A stretch of DNA of 64,000 bases, taken from contig NZ_CP059833.1 of NCBI RefSeq assembly GCF_014117265.1, positions 1,395,069-1,459,068 of the forward strand, read 5' to 3'. Made by a program: the position numbers and the translations under genes. A model generated the notes under the pieces. That model was not told where the DNA came from. It did not search any database and saw only the letters and a list, made by a program, of their open reading frames with translations. How positions within the stretch are numbered: position 1 is the stretch's first letter; each line of letters opens with the position of its first letter. This DNA comes from Corynebacterium hindlerae (GTDB lineage Bacteria; Actinomycetota; Actinomycetes; Mycobacteriales; Mycobacteriaceae). Shown piece by piece: positions 36,279 through 45,303 of the stretch.

Positions 36279-37776
36279 GGGTTTCCTCACGAGTTGTGGT
36301 GGCAGTGGACGTCGTTAAGCGCGGCGAAAGGCGAAATGGGCCAGCCAGCGGGTCGCGCCCTTCGTGCACATCTGTGACCTTATCAGCGCGCAGTCCGAGC
36401 ATCGTCCGAATAATGAGCACGCACATGACGACGACAAATCCATCGCGAACCAACACCGCAGCATTCAGCAGTTCCGCCGGCGCACCCAACTTATCCTCCC
36501 CCATCATGTGCCACGTCAGAATCGGCCACAGTATCGCCTCGGACAGCATCCACGACAGCAACAACCGCCACTGCGGCAACGCCAACACCGCGAGTGGTAC
36601 CAGCCACAAGGAATACTGCGGGCTCCACACCTTGTTACACAGCAAAAACCCGGCGACGATTAGGAAACCCAACTGCGCCACCCGTGGTGTGTGAGGTGCG
36701 CGAAGCCCAATCCACAACACCGCCAGGCAGAACAGCCCAAACAGGGCAAAACTCACAAAATTGAGTTGTCCAGGGGTCAGGCTCGGCACACCCATCCGAG
36801 TAAGCACCGCGTACACGGTGGTCCACTCTGCGCCTCGCTCCCGATTCAGACGGAAAAACTCGTTCCACGCCTGCGGATACAGCGCCAACACGGGAAGGTT
36901 CACCACCAACCACGACATCGCAGCCATCAGCGTCATCTTCACCCATGGGACAAAGTTCCGCCCTCGAAGCGCGAGCACTAGATACGCACCCAAGATGAAC
37001 AGCGGCCAGAGCTTAAACGCCGTCCCTAGCCCGATCCACACGCCAGCCACGCCAGGACGCGACCGCTTCACCGCCACCAATGCTGCAACGACGCACAGCA
37101 CCGGAAGGATATCCCAGTTAGAAAACGCATGAACAGCCACGACGGGAGACGCCGCCATCAGGACCGTATCCCACACCCGGTTCCCCGCCAGCTCCGCAAC
37201 CATTTTCACCGCGATGGTCCAACAGGCCGCCAGCACCAGAGCCGTGACCATGAAATAGACAGTGACCTGAGGTATCGCGTGCCCAGGAAAAGCATCCACC
37301 ACCCGGTACACCGCATTGCCCACTAGCGCGCAGACCCACTGAAACAGGCCGGTGAGCACCGGGTATTCCATGTAGCGAGTAGTACCGCCTTCAAGCCAGG
37401 AGTGCGCGTAGGGGAAGGTTCCATGCGCGTAGTCATACACTCCAAACAACGGGACAATGTCGTTGTAGCACGCTGAGACATACTGACGATTCCCGGACCA
37501 GTCCAGCGTCACCCCGGCATCGCCACGCTTGCCCATCAGGCAGTTCGTTTTAGACAAAAACCCAAACGCCAAGAACACCAACGACGTCAGCACAAAAACC
37601 CGCAGCGGTGTCCACCACCGCTGGGTCCCCACAGCAGCGTGACGCCCCAGCGGGCCGCCCAGGAACTCAATGAACCCGCGCGCCATCGACTCCGTCGCCG
37701 CGGGGCTCACCCGCTGGCTTACCGACTGCTTCGCGTGCTCAGGCACCGTACCCAATGTGTATTCGTCCGGACTCAC
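36271..37776 (-). CDS. GT87-type membrane glycosyltransferase (DUF2029, Rv0051-like)
   Basis: A 501-residue protein with about 11-12 membrane helices and a large early extracytoplasmic loop, the layout of polyprenyl-phosphate-mannose-dependent GT-C enzymes of family GT87. It lies between ponA and rpsF, as Rv0051 does in M. tuberculosis. A role in making mannosylated lipoglycans or other envelope glycans is plausible, but the acceptor is unknown. The C-terminal 60 residues are charged and cytoplasmic. Downstream the small membrane protein overlaps it. Confidence 0.8.
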   Translation of the reverse strand: MSPDEYTLGTVPEHAKQSVSQRVSPAATESMARGFIEFLGGPLGRHAAVGTQRWWTPLRVFVLTSLVFLAFGFLSKTNCLMGKRGDAGVTLDWSGNRQYVSACYNDIVPLFGVYDYAHGTFPYAHSWLEGGTTRYMEYPVLTGLFQWVCALVGNAVYRVVDAFPGHAIPQVTVYFMVTALVLAACWTIAVKMVAELAGNRVWDTVLMAASPVVAVHAFSNWDILPVLCVVAALVAVKRSRPGVAGVWIGLGTAFKLWPLFILGAYLVLALRGRNFVPWVKMTLMAAMSWLVVNLPVLALYPQAWNEFFRLNRERGAEWTTVYAVLTRMGVPSLTPGQLNFVSFALFGLFCLAVLWIGLRAPHTPRVAQLGFLIVAGFLLCNKVWSPQYSLWLVPLAVLALPQWRLLLSWMLSEAILWPILTWHMMGEDKLGAPAELLNAAVLVRDGFVVVMCVLIIRTMLGLRADKVTDVHEGRDPLAGPFRLSPRLTTSTATTTREETHV

Positions 37777-37863
37777 ACCGTGGATACTACCAATGGTTAT
37801 TCGCTCCTTAGTACATACACAAACTGCCCAGTGCAGGGCACAAGGGCAGTTCGTCGGGAAAAA

Positions 37864-40002
37864 CTACAACAAGCTGTTCAGCAAGTCGTTGAGGCTAGGA
37901 GGTGGCGGTGGTCCCTGCGGCCCCGGGGCTGGAGCTGGAGCCACTGGTTCCACGCCAGGAACGTCCGTTTCCTCTGATGCGGATGGATCCTCAGTGGACT
38001 CCGTATCCTTCTTGCTTGGCGCGGCCGGTGCCGGCGCTTGGTTGCGGTAGAACTTGTTCGGGTCGGGGATGATCGGGCCTGCCTCTGGGAAGTAGGCAAA
38101 GTTCTGGCCCGCGAGCGACTTGTCCATCACGGACTTCCAGATTTGCGTCGGCAAGCCAGCGCCATACATGTTGCCGCCCCACGCGTTGCGCAGTGGCGAA
38201 TTGTCCACCGTGCCCACCCACACTGCGGTGGCCAGCTGCGGGGTTGCGCCGATCATCCACGCGTCCTTGTTGTAGCCCGTGTCGCCGAGCTGCACCGTAC
38301 CAGTCTTTGCAGCGGAAGGCCTACCACCAGCGAGGGTACCATTTGACCAGCCCGCGATCGGCCCCATCGCCTTGATCGTGTTATCCGCGGCAACCTTGCT
38401 GATGCGACGCTCACCGTTGCCAACCTCATGCTGGTACAGCACCTCACCGTCAGCGGTCTCCACCTTCTCCACGAAGTGTGGCTTGTGCCAAATACCTTCG
38501 TTAGCCAAGGTGCTCAGGCCCACTGCCATGTCCAGCGGACGAGTCTGGTACTGGCCAAGAATGACGCCCTCGTACGGGTCCCCACCATTTTCAGACAAGG
38601 TCTTGTCAATGCCAGGAACGGAACGCGCCACGCCAAGAGCATGCGCCATATCCGCGGTATCCTTCGGGCCATGCGCCAAGTCCTTCTGCAGTCGGATGAA
38701 GGACGTGTTCAGGGACTCCTTCAACGCCTGGCTGATGGTGCAGGTACCGCAGTTACCACCGTCGGAGTTGTTCACCGTGACGTTACCCGTCTTTACCGGG
38801 GCAGAACTGTAGTAGGCATTCGGGGAAATACCCTGCTGCATAGCGGCTGCGAAACCGAAAATCTTGAACGTAGAACCAGTTTGCATCGCCGAGTTGGCAA
38901 AATCCCAGCCGCTGGCTTCCTCACCACCGTAGTAACCACGCACTGCGCCCGTCTTCGGATCAATGCTGACGGTAGCGGTACGAATTTTCTCGTCCTCGCC
39001 CTGCAGCAACGTCTGCACGGAATTCACAGTGTTTTCCTGGACACGCGGATCGATCGTGGTAGTCACGCGGAGGCCGCGGGTCTGGACAACATCCTCCGTG
39101 ATGCCCAAATCTGCGAGCTCCCACATCACTTGGTTCTTAATCAGACCATTGGTGCCGGTTGCCTCCGTGTACGCACGGTTCTGAGCAGGATCAGTGGTCT
39201 CTGGGTACACCAAAGAGTCACGTTCTGCCTGGGACAAAGTGCCGGTGCTGACCATGCCGTCCAGCACGTAGTTCCAACGATCCTCAGCCCCAGCCCGGTT
39301 AGTCCACGGATCTAGCTGGCTCGGACGCTGAATGGAAGCCGCTAGCACTGCCGCTTCCGCAGGGCCAAGTTCCGAAAGATCCTTACCAAAGTACGCCTTC
39401 GACGCCGCGGCGACACCGTAAGAATTACGACCAAAGTAAATGGTGTTCAGGTAGGCGGCCAGGATCTCGTCCTTCGACCATTCCTTCGTCATCTTCGCGG
39501 AATAGATCAGCTCATGGATCTTGCGCTTAATAGAGTGCTCGTTACCCACCACCGTATTCTTGACGTACTGCTGGGTAATGGTCGAGCCACCGCCGGCAGA
39601 GGCGTCGCCACGGAGCTGGCCCAGCGCGGCGCGGGCAAAACCGGTCAGGGAGTAACCACGGTTGGTATAAAACTCACGGTCCTCAGCCGCCAGCACAGCA
39701 TGGATCACTGGCTGTGGAATCTGGTCAATGCCGACGGTGGTGCGGTTACCTTCGGCTGGCACCACACGCGCCAACTCCGACGAGCCGTCCGACGCCAAAA
39801 TCAGGGAAATCTGCTTGTTAGCAAGCTCCTCTGGTTCTGGAACATCGGCCGCCACGTACATGCTGCCCAAGATGAAGGCCGGAATAGCAATAGCGACGGC
39901 GATGATCGCGGCGATCGTGCCCCACAGGCTCTTTTTGCTACGCTTCCGGCGCCGTTTGCCCTTCGTAGTCCGGGTGTTACTGGTCACTGTACTTTTGTCC
40001 AT
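37864..40002 (-). CDS. ponA: Bifunctional penicillin-binding protein 1A
   Basis: 712 residues: a basic cytoplasmic tail (about 1-25), one membrane helix (about 28-50), a GT51 transglycosylase domain with AAEDREFYTNRGYS and GGSTITQQYVKNT, and a penicillin-binding transpeptidase domain with the nucleophile in GSTFKIFGF, the SLN triad in KESLNTSF and KTG in AAKTGTVQLGD. The last 70 residues are Pro/Ala-rich. It polymerises and crosslinks peptidoglycan in the periplasm. Position next to GT87 and DUF5318 genes matches Rv0049-Rv0051. Confidence 0.95.
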   Translation of the reverse strand: MDKSTVTSNTRTTKGKRRRKRSKKSLWGTIAAIIAVAIAIPAFILGSMYVAADVPEPEELANKQISLILASDGSSELARVVPAEGNRTTVGIDQIPQPVIHAVLAAEDREFYTNRGYSLTGFARAALGQLRGDASAGGGSTITQQYVKNTVVGNEHSIKRKIHELIYSAKMTKEWSKDEILAAYLNTIYFGRNSYGVAAASKAYFGKDLSELGPAEAAVLAASIQRPSQLDPWTNRAGAEDRWNYVLDGMVSTGTLSQAERDSLVYPETTDPAQNRAYTEATGTNGLIKNQVMWELADLGITEDVVQTRGLRVTTTIDPRVQENTVNSVQTLLQGEDEKIRTATVSIDPKTGAVRGYYGGEEASGWDFANSAMQTGSTFKIFGFAAAMQQGISPNAYYSSAPVKTGNVTVNNSDGGNCGTCTISQALKESLNTSFIRLQKDLAHGPKDTADMAHALGVARSVPGIDKTLSENGGDPYEGVILGQYQTRPLDMAVGLSTLANEGIWHKPHFVEKVETADGEVLYQHEVGNGERRISKVAADNTIKAMGPIAGWSNGTLAGGRPSAAKTGTVQLGDTGYNKDAWMIGATPQLATAVWVGTVDNSPLRNAWGGNMYGAGLPTQIWKSVMDKSLAGQNFAYFPEAGPIIPDPNKFYRNQAPAPAAPSKKDTESTEDPSASEETDVPGVEPVAPAPAPGPQGPPPPPSLNDLLNSLL

Positions 40003-40026
40003 TCCTCTATCTATTGAGCGGATCCC

Positions 40027-40386
40027 TCAGGCTGCAGCTGTTGCGGTCTGCAGCAGATGGTTCCATCGGCAGTCCGGACACACCTCTACAGTGTGTACCG
40101 TGAACGGCTTGTGAGTCAGCGCAATCCGTTCGATCTCTGAGAGATCACGTGCAGTACCTGCCATTTTCCCTAAGTGCTCGCCAAATATCCAAAGCACCAC
40201 GCGAAGATTTTCGCTTTCACACACTGGACACGGCGTTTGTGCAGGTTGGCCGTGGAACTTTGCGGCCGTAACAAGAAGGAAATCTGCGTCACACAACTCT
40301 TCTTTCCGCTTTAATCCTGCTCGCCACTGCCTCAGGACCCGCTTCCGGGGAAGCTGATGGCTGACAACTGCACTAAAGACGACCAC
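40027..40386 (-). CDS. DUF5318 family protein (Rv0049-like)
   Basis: 119 residues with two CxxC knuckles, CPVC (about residue 53) and CPDC near the C terminus, which likely bind zinc. The spacing and the segment RARDLSEIERIALTHKPFTVHTVEVC-like tail fit DUF5318, found next to ponA across the Mycobacteriales. It lies 24 bp upstream of ponA on the same strand and is probably cotranscribed with it. Function unknown; conservation beside PBP1A suggests cell-wall growth. Confidence 0.82.
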   Translation of the reverse strand: MVVFSAVVSHQLPRKRVLRQWRAGLKRKEELCDADFLLVTAAKFHGQPAQTPCPVCESENLRVVLWIFGEHLGKMAGTARDLSEIERIALTHKPFTVHTVEVCPDCRWNHLLQTATAAA

Positions 40387-40537
40387 CGGGACAGTATATT
40401 GCGTCTGTCAACACCACTCTAGCGGGCGGTTCTGAATCGATTAACCTCGCTTCTTTATCGATCAAGCCCCTTTCAAGATGCACCAACCACACTAGGTTGG
40501 TAGAGGTTACATCCCATTTAGGAAGTGAGAATCTAAG

Positions 40538-41626
40538 TTGAGCGAATCTAAAGTTCGGGTCGCCATCGTCGGTTGCGGCAACTGCGCAACCTCCCTCGTA
40601 GAAGGCGTCCAGTTCTACCGCGACACCCCAGCCTCCGAAACCGTGCCAGGCCTCATGCACGTCCAATTCGGCGACTACCACATCTCCGACGTTGAATTTG
40701 TCGCAGCATTCGACGTCGATGCCGACAAGGTAGGCAAGGATCTCTCCACCGCCCTGCGCTCCAGCCAAAACTGCACGATCCAGATCGCCGAGATTCCACA
40801 CCTCGGCGTCGAAGTGCAGCGTGGCCCAACCCTCGACGGCCTGGGCAAGTACTACCAGGCAACCGTCACCGAGTCCGAGGCAGAAGCCGTCGACGTAGCG
40901 CAGGCGCTTCGCGACGCCAAGGTGGACGTAGTCGTGTCCTACCTGCCGGTCGGCTCGGAGCAGGCAGACAAGTTCTACGCGCAAGCCGCTATCGACGCAG
41001 GCTGTGCCTTTGTCAACGCACTCCCAGTCTTCATCGCCTCCGACCCGGAGTGGGCTGCCAAGTTTGAGGCTGCTGGCCTGCCAATCGTCGGCGACGACAT
41101 CAAGTCCCAGGTTGGCGCTACCATCACCCACCGTGTCATGGCCCGTCTGTTCGAGGAGCGCGGCGTGCGCCTAGAGCGCACCATGCAGCTCAACGTGGGT
41201 GGCAACATGGACTTCAAGAATATGCTCGAGCGCGAGCGCCTGGAGTCCAAGAAGATCTCCAAGACCCAGGCCGTGACCTCCAATCTGAAATCTTCTCCAA
41301 TCGCCGGGAAGATCGAAGACCGCAACGTCCACATCGGCCCATCCGACTACGTTGAATGGCTCGACGACCGCAAATGGGCCTACGTCCGTCTGGAGGGCAA
41401 GGCCTTCGGCGAGGTGCCACTGAACCTGGAGTACAAGCTGGAGGTGTGGGACTCCCCTAACTCTGCGGGCATCATCATCGACGCCGTCCGCGCCGCCAAG
41501 ATCGCCCTGGACCGTGGCCTCTCCGGCCCGATCCACCCAGCGTCTTCCTACCTGATGAAGTCCCCTCCTCGTCAGCTCCCTGACGACGAAGCCCGTGCTC
41601 AGCTCGAAGACTTCATCAAGGGCTAG
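40538..41626 (+). CDS. ino1: Inositol-3-phosphate synthase
   Basis: 362 residues from a TTG start. The Rossmann motif [18 protein letters not shown] opens the protein. [15 protein letters not shown] and the Lys-rich [13 protein letters not shown] are hallmarks of actinobacterial myo-inositol-phosphate synthases, with SYLMKSPP near the end. It converts glucose 6-phosphate to inositol 3-phosphate for phosphatidylinositol, lipoglycans and mycothiol. It is divergent from DUF5318/ponA, as in M. tuberculosis. A two-hairpin repeat follows it and may end its transcript. Confidence 0.96.
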   Translation: MSESKVRVAIVGCGNCATSLVEGVQFYRDTPASETVPGLMHVQFGDYHISDVEFVAAFDVDADKVGKDLSTALRSSQNCTIQIAEIPHLGVEVQRGPTLDGLGKYYQATVTESEAEAVDVAQALRDAKVDVVVSYLPVGSEQADKFYAQAAIDAGCAFVNALPVFIASDPEWAAKFEAAGLPIVGDDIKSQVGATITHRVMARLFEERGVRLERTMQLNVGGNMDFKNMLERERLESKKISKTQAVTSNLKSSPIAGKIEDRNVHIGPSDYVEWLDDRKWAYVRLEGKAFGEVPLNLEYKLEVWDSPNSAGIIIDAVRAAKIALDRGLSGPIHPASSYLMKSPPRQLPDDEARAQLEDFIKG

Positions 41627-41662
41627 CGCTGGTTTGTGGGAATTTCTTTTCATCCCCTAATC

Positions 41663-41760
41663 TCCGGGAAGCGTTTCCCGGATCTTGGAAGAAATAAGCA
41701 GAAATAGCAAATACGAACCATATTTTTGCTCCGAAACCCGGGAAACGCTTCCCGGGTTTT
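41663..41760 (+). repeat. Two-hairpin CCCGGG intergenic repeat, copy 2
   Basis: Hairpin TCCGGGAA-gcg-TTTCCCGGA (41663-41682), a core with GAAATAGCAA, and a second hairpin AAACCCGGGAA...TTCCCGGGTTT followed by more T residues. Same layout as the copies at 13626-13724 and 57441-57545. It lies 36 bp after ino1 and its T-tailed second hairpin would end that transcript. Confidence 0.75.
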
Positions 41761-41817
41761 TTACGCTGAGGGGATCCCCAAACCCATGTCTCAGTGACCA
41801 GCTACACCCTTTTTGCG

Positions 41818-41857
41818 ACAAAACATTTTCGAATATGGAAACACTAATGTGTTTTGT
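41818..41857. promoter_or_regulatory. Candidate autoregulatory operator of malR
   Basis: ACAAAACATT (41818-41827) and AATGTGTTTTGT (41846-41857) form an imperfect inverted repeat just upstream of the MarR-type gene start at 41872. MarR proteins usually repress their own genes from such sites. Not verified against a known MalR motif. Confidence 0.45.
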
Positions 41858-41871
41858 GGTTCTATTGATCC

Positions 41872-42327
41872 ATGAGCACAGCTGATTCCTACGAAAATTT
41901 TTCGCCAGAGGCGGTTTCGGAGCAACTTCGTCCAGCGATGACGAAGCTTTATGTGACTTATTTCCGACGGGCGGCCCAGTCTTCCCTTACTGGACCTCAA
42001 CTGACTATCCTCACTCATCTTGCTGAGGTTGAGGCGGAGCGGATCAGTGAGATCGCTAAGAAAGAAGGCATCCGGATGCCGACTGCTTCCAATACGTTGC
42101 ACCAGTTGGAGCAGCGGGAGTTAGTGGAGCGTGTCCGCGACAAGGCTGATCGGCGTGGTGTGTTGGTGCAGATTACTGAGACGGGTCGTCGGGAGTTGGC
42201 GAAGGTGGGTGAGGAGCGTACTCGCTATTTCGCGGAGATGCTGGGCACGTTGGATCCTGAGGAGTTGGAGCAGATAGCGAAGATTGTGCCGCTGATTACC
42301 AAGATGTCGAATCTGTACACCAACTGA
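41872..42327 (+). CDS. malR: MarR-family regulator, MalR-like
   Basis: 151 residues with the winged helix of the MarR family: an N-terminal dimerisation helix pair, then LTGPQLTILTHLAEVEAERISEIAKKEGIRMPTASN-type DNA-binding region (about 42-78) and the wing DKADRRGVLVQITETGRREL. In C. glutamicum the MarR regulator MalR lies in the same neighbourhood, with a universal-stress gene beside it, and governs envelope-stress genes; the name is given on that synteny and is not certain. An inverted repeat upstream suggests autoregulation. Confidence 0.78.
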   Translation: MSTADSYENFSPEAVSEQLRPAMTKLYVTYFRRAAQSSLTGPQLTILTHLAEVEAERISEIAKKEGIRMPTASNTLHQLEQRELVERVRDKADRRGVLVQITETGRRELAKVGEERTRYFAEMLGTLDPEELEQIAKIVPLITKMSNLYTN

Positions 42328-42434
42328 TTTACCTCGGTTTCGGTATGGGCTGTTAGACTCCAAGTAGTTAACCTTGTGTTCATAGTTTTTCGGCACAGGG
42401 GCGTCCGTTTTCCGCAACTGTAGAACAACTCTAA

Positions 42435-43385
42435 ATGGCGAAAATTTCCCCCCAGAACTCTTCGGAGATCCGGATTCTTGTCGCTGGTAAGCCTCATCAC
42501 GGCGACAAATCTAAGGGCAATGCTGCACTTGATTATGCGGCGTGGCTGGCCCGGACTTCCCCTATCCGAATTCAGATTGTGTCCACGTTTGTGCGGCCGT
42601 GGCCGTCGACAAGCTTTGCCAAACTTGGTGGCAAGTACAAGAAGTGGCATGCCAAGGAGACTGCGGCGTGTGTGTCGTGGGCGCGGAAGAGTTTGTTGGC
42701 GGCGGGGATTCCGGAGGAAAGCTGGAGCGATCCGGTCGCGCTGTTTCTTGATGGGACGTCGGAGACGGCGTTGCTGGCGAAGGCCGCCGCGGATTTTGAA
42801 GCGACGATTATCCTCATGAATTCGTCTGATGTGACGGTTAAGGGCCGGTTCCTGGCCGGGTCGACCATGGAAACGCTGTTGCATTCGACACCGAAGCTGG
42901 TGGGGCTGATGCCTGACAGCACCAAGCTGTCCAAGCGGGGCGTCACTCGGTTGACCTATGGGTTCATCGACGGCGAGCAGAACGACGATGCGCTGCGTGA
43001 GACCGCAGAGCGCGCCGAGGCGTGGGGCATTCCGCTGCGCATCGTTGCCTTTGCCCCGGACATTTTGGATGATTCGGTCCTCCTTGATTCCACGAAGCTC
43101 CAAACTGAGATTTCGATCCAGTGGCGCGAGCACCTGTTCGCCGTCCTTGACCGGGCAAAGGACCTGGTCGCCGCGGAGTTCCCTGGCGTGACCGTGGAAA
43201 CTGAGGTGGGTAGTGGTGGCAATTGGGCCGGTGCTATCGATGCCGTGAAATGGAAGAAGGGGGACCTGCTTTGCCTGTCCAGCTCCCCGATGAATCCCCT
43301 GGAGCGGGTGTTTGTGGGCTCCGCGACCAGCCACATTCTGCAGTATTCGCCGGTGCCGTCGATTATTAGGCCGGTGCTGCGATGA
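42435..43385 (+). CDS. Universal stress protein with two Usp domains
   Basis: 316 residues in two Usp (Rossmann-like) repeats, about 10-150 and 165-315. Each has the terminal ATP-binding type loop, LAGSTMETLLHSTP in the first and FVGSATSHILQYSP in the second. The N-terminal ILVAGKPHHGDKSKGNAALDYA begins the first repeat. Tandem Usp proteins are stress-response factors of uncertain mechanism. It follows malR by 107 bp and overlaps the SDR gene by 4 bp (ATGA), so the last two are cotranslated. Confidence 0.87.
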   Translation: MAKISPQNSSEIRILVAGKPHHGDKSKGNAALDYAAWLARTSPIRIQIVSTFVRPWPSTSFAKLGGKYKKWHAKETAACVSWARKSLLAAGIPEESWSDPVALFLDGTSETALLAKAAADFEATIILMNSSDVTVKGRFLAGSTMETLLHSTPKLVGLMPDSTKLSKRGVTRLTYGFIDGEQNDDALRETAERAEAWGIPLRIVAFAPDILDDSVLLDSTKLQTEISIQWREHLFAVLDRAKDLVAAEFPGVTVETEVGSGGNWAGAIDAVKWKKGDLLCLSSSPMNPLERVFVGSATSHILQYSPVPSIIRPVLR

Positions 43386-44023
43386 AAACTGCTGTGGTCA
43401 CTGGCGCCAGCGGGGGCGTCGGCCTGGAGGTCACCCGCATGCTGCTTAACGACGGCTGGTCAGTCCACGCCCAGTACCGCACCGCACCCGGCCCCTTGGA
43501 TGCCCACTGGTGGCAGGCGTCATTCCCCGACACCAGCGGCGCACCATCGTTGGATTCTCTGGACGCGCTGATTCATTGCGCAGGCGTGTGTTCATTGGGA
43601 TCAGTGTCTAATCCTGACATGGCCGAATGGTCCGATACAGTTGCTGTGAACGTCCTGGCCCCCGTGGAGCTGACCGCCCACTACCTGCCACTATTGCGGG
43701 CTGCTCGTGGTGATGTGGTGTACCTGAATTCCGGTGCTGGGTTGCGCGCTAATCCGGGGTGGGGCTCCTACGCGGCCTCGAAGTTTGCGGCGCGCGCCTG
43801 GTGTGATGCGTTGCGGCTAGAAGAACCCGACATTCGGGTAACTAGCGTTTACCCGGGTAGGATTGACACTCCAATGCAGGAGGCGGTGGTCGCGGCAGAA
43901 GGTGGGGAGTACTGTCCTGCAGCGTATCTATCGGCAAGTACTGTTGCGGCAGCTGTGCTGCACGCACTAAACACCCCCGAAGACGGTCACCAGCATGAGG
44001 TTATTTTGCGTCCCCGGGGCTAA
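43382..44023 (+). CDS. Short-chain dehydrogenase/reductase
   Basis: A 213-residue classical-type SDR, short for the family. Cofactor motif VTGASGGVGLEVTRML at the N terminus, then NSGAG and the catalytic SYAASKFAARAW (Tyr and Lys). The C terminus is trimmed after IDTPMQ. Substrate unknown; relatives beside Usp genes are not well studied. Start overlaps the usp stop. Confidence 0.87.
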   Translation: MKTAVVTGASGGVGLEVTRMLLNDGWSVHAQYRTAPGPLDAHWWQASFPDTSGAPSLDSLDALIHCAGVCSLGSVSNPDMAEWSDTVAVNVLAPVELTAHYLPLLRAARGDVVYLNSGAGLRANPGWGSYAASKFAARAWCDALRLEEPDIRVTSVYPGRIDTPMQEAVVAAEGGEYCPAAYLSASTVAAAVLHALNTPEDGHQHEVILRPRG

Positions 44024-44057
44024 AGTGAATACCTAGCACATTGTGGGAGGAGCACAA

Positions 44058-44516
44058 ATGACCGAGGACAACGGATACCGCATTGACCCGGAACTCGATC
44101 GCGTCCCGGAAGGTAAACGCCATCGCGTCACTGAGCTCGATCTCATGGCAAGCCCGGAGCTACGCCGTTCCCGGGCGCGCCTATCTATCAAGCAGGCAAT
44201 TTGGTACACCATCTTCGCCTGCGTTGGATCCATCGTGATCGCCCTCATCATCATCGGGTTCTCAAAAGCCCAGGGCGGGCCGATGTGCTTCGAAGGGTCC
44301 CGGACTCTGATCTGTTCACGCCGCTACGAAATCCTCTTCCCCACCGTGACCGGCGGGTTTTCCATGCTCACCGTGATCGGCGCGATGGTGATCCTGTACC
44401 GGAAGTGGAAGCGCTACGAACTGTGGCAACCGTGGTTCGGCGTGATCTGGTTCCTCATCCCGTGGGCGATGACCATCATGACGGGGTTCGGCACGATGGC
44501 CATCGTCGGGCAATAG
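44058..44516 (+). CDS. Membrane protein of unknown function
   Basis: 152 residues from the ATG at 44058 with GGGAGGAG upstream. A charged 50-residue N-terminal tail is followed by three hydrophobic helices (about 52-75, 97-118 and 126-150). Two cysteines flank the first extracytoplasmic loop (MCFEGSRTLICSRR), possibly a disulfide. No family recognised. It lies 34 bp after the SDR gene and likely belongs to that transcript. Confidence 0.7.
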   Translation: MTEDNGYRIDPELDRVPEGKRHRVTELDLMASPELRRSRARLSIKQAIWYTIFACVGSIVIALIIIGFSKAQGGPMCFEGSRTLICSRRYEILFPTVTGGFSMLTVIGAMVILYRKWKRYELWQPWFGVIWFLIPWAMTIMTGFGTMAIVGQ

Positions 44517-44520
44517 CCAG

Positions 44521-45168
44521 CTACTTTAAGCACAGCGGTGTAGCATCCGCTCCCCCACCCGCCATAGGGACGGAGAGGAAAACACATTCGTTCCATCCCG
44601 CTGTTCGGATGGCGCTCTTTACCTGGCCCCACTGCTCTGCACTCAGATTGGGCGTGCGCGACAGCACGAAGCCAGAGAGGCGATTCGGGCTACCAACGAC
44701 TGCGAGGGAGTAGTCCTCAGCTAGCCAAGTCACCCGATAGTTCGCGGGACCATTAGGATCCTGGAATGGAACACCAGGGAAATTGACCCGCAGGGAGGAC
44801 TCCGACAGTGGCGTTGCTACCCCCTCAATGTCGGAGCGGGAGCCGAGAAGTGTGCCACAAGAGTTATGGACTGCTACGGTGCCGTCGTCAAGCAGGCGGT
44901 ACTCGGCAGTGGTGTTGTTAGCACATTGCAGGGTGTACGGCTGCGGAATGGCGGCTACCTGGTACCAGGTACCCATGTAGCGCTCCAGGTCGACGGGGCG
45001 CCCGAGTTCTGGGAGTTCACCAGGAATGACGGACGACCCTACTGGAACGACCTGGGAGGATCCGCCGGCGAGGCGTCCCCCGTCGAAGATGTCGGCTGCG
45101 GCAGCAGTTGGGAGGCTGAGCGCCCCAACGAGTGCACAGGTAGCGAGGCTAGAAAGTAAAGAGCGCAT
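44521..45168 (-). CDS. Secreted lipocalin (Blc-like)
   Basis: I start at MRSLLSSLATCALVGA, whose ATG at 45168 follows GAAGGGATC; 215 residues. A Sec signal peptide (about 1-25, ending TAAAA) precedes a lipocalin barrel with the conserved first motif ERYMGTWYQVAAI and a later YRVTWLAEDYSLAVVG. No lipobox cysteine at the cleavage site, so it is secreted and not lipid-anchored. Bacterial lipocalins bind small hydrophobic ligands at the envelope. Convergent with the previous gene, with only 4 bp between them. Confidence 0.85.
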   Translation of the reverse strand: MRSLLSSLATCALVGALSLPTAAAADIFDGGRLAGGSSQVVPVGSSVIPGELPELGRPVDLERYMGTWYQVAAIPQPYTLQCANNTTAEYRLLDDGTVAVHNSCGTLLGSRSDIEGVATPLSESSLRVNFPGVPFQDPNGPANYRVTWLAEDYSLAVVGSPNRLSGFVLSRTPNLSAEQWGQVKSAIRTAGWNECVFLSVPMAGGGADATPLCLK

Positions 45169-45303
45169 ATAGATCCCTTCGGTTGTTAGTGTAACTATTT
45201 GATCATATCTGAGTAGATCCCCCTCCACTATAGTTATTTTTATTAGCACGTGTGTTCGATTTCATTTTCCAAGCTGTCTTCCGCATGTTTTACAATTCGA
45301 ACC

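Noticed and set aside
40373-41131. 252-codon minus-strand frame opposite ino1
   Set aside because: ino1 is unmistakable on the plus strand; the frame is its shadow and overlaps DUF5318.
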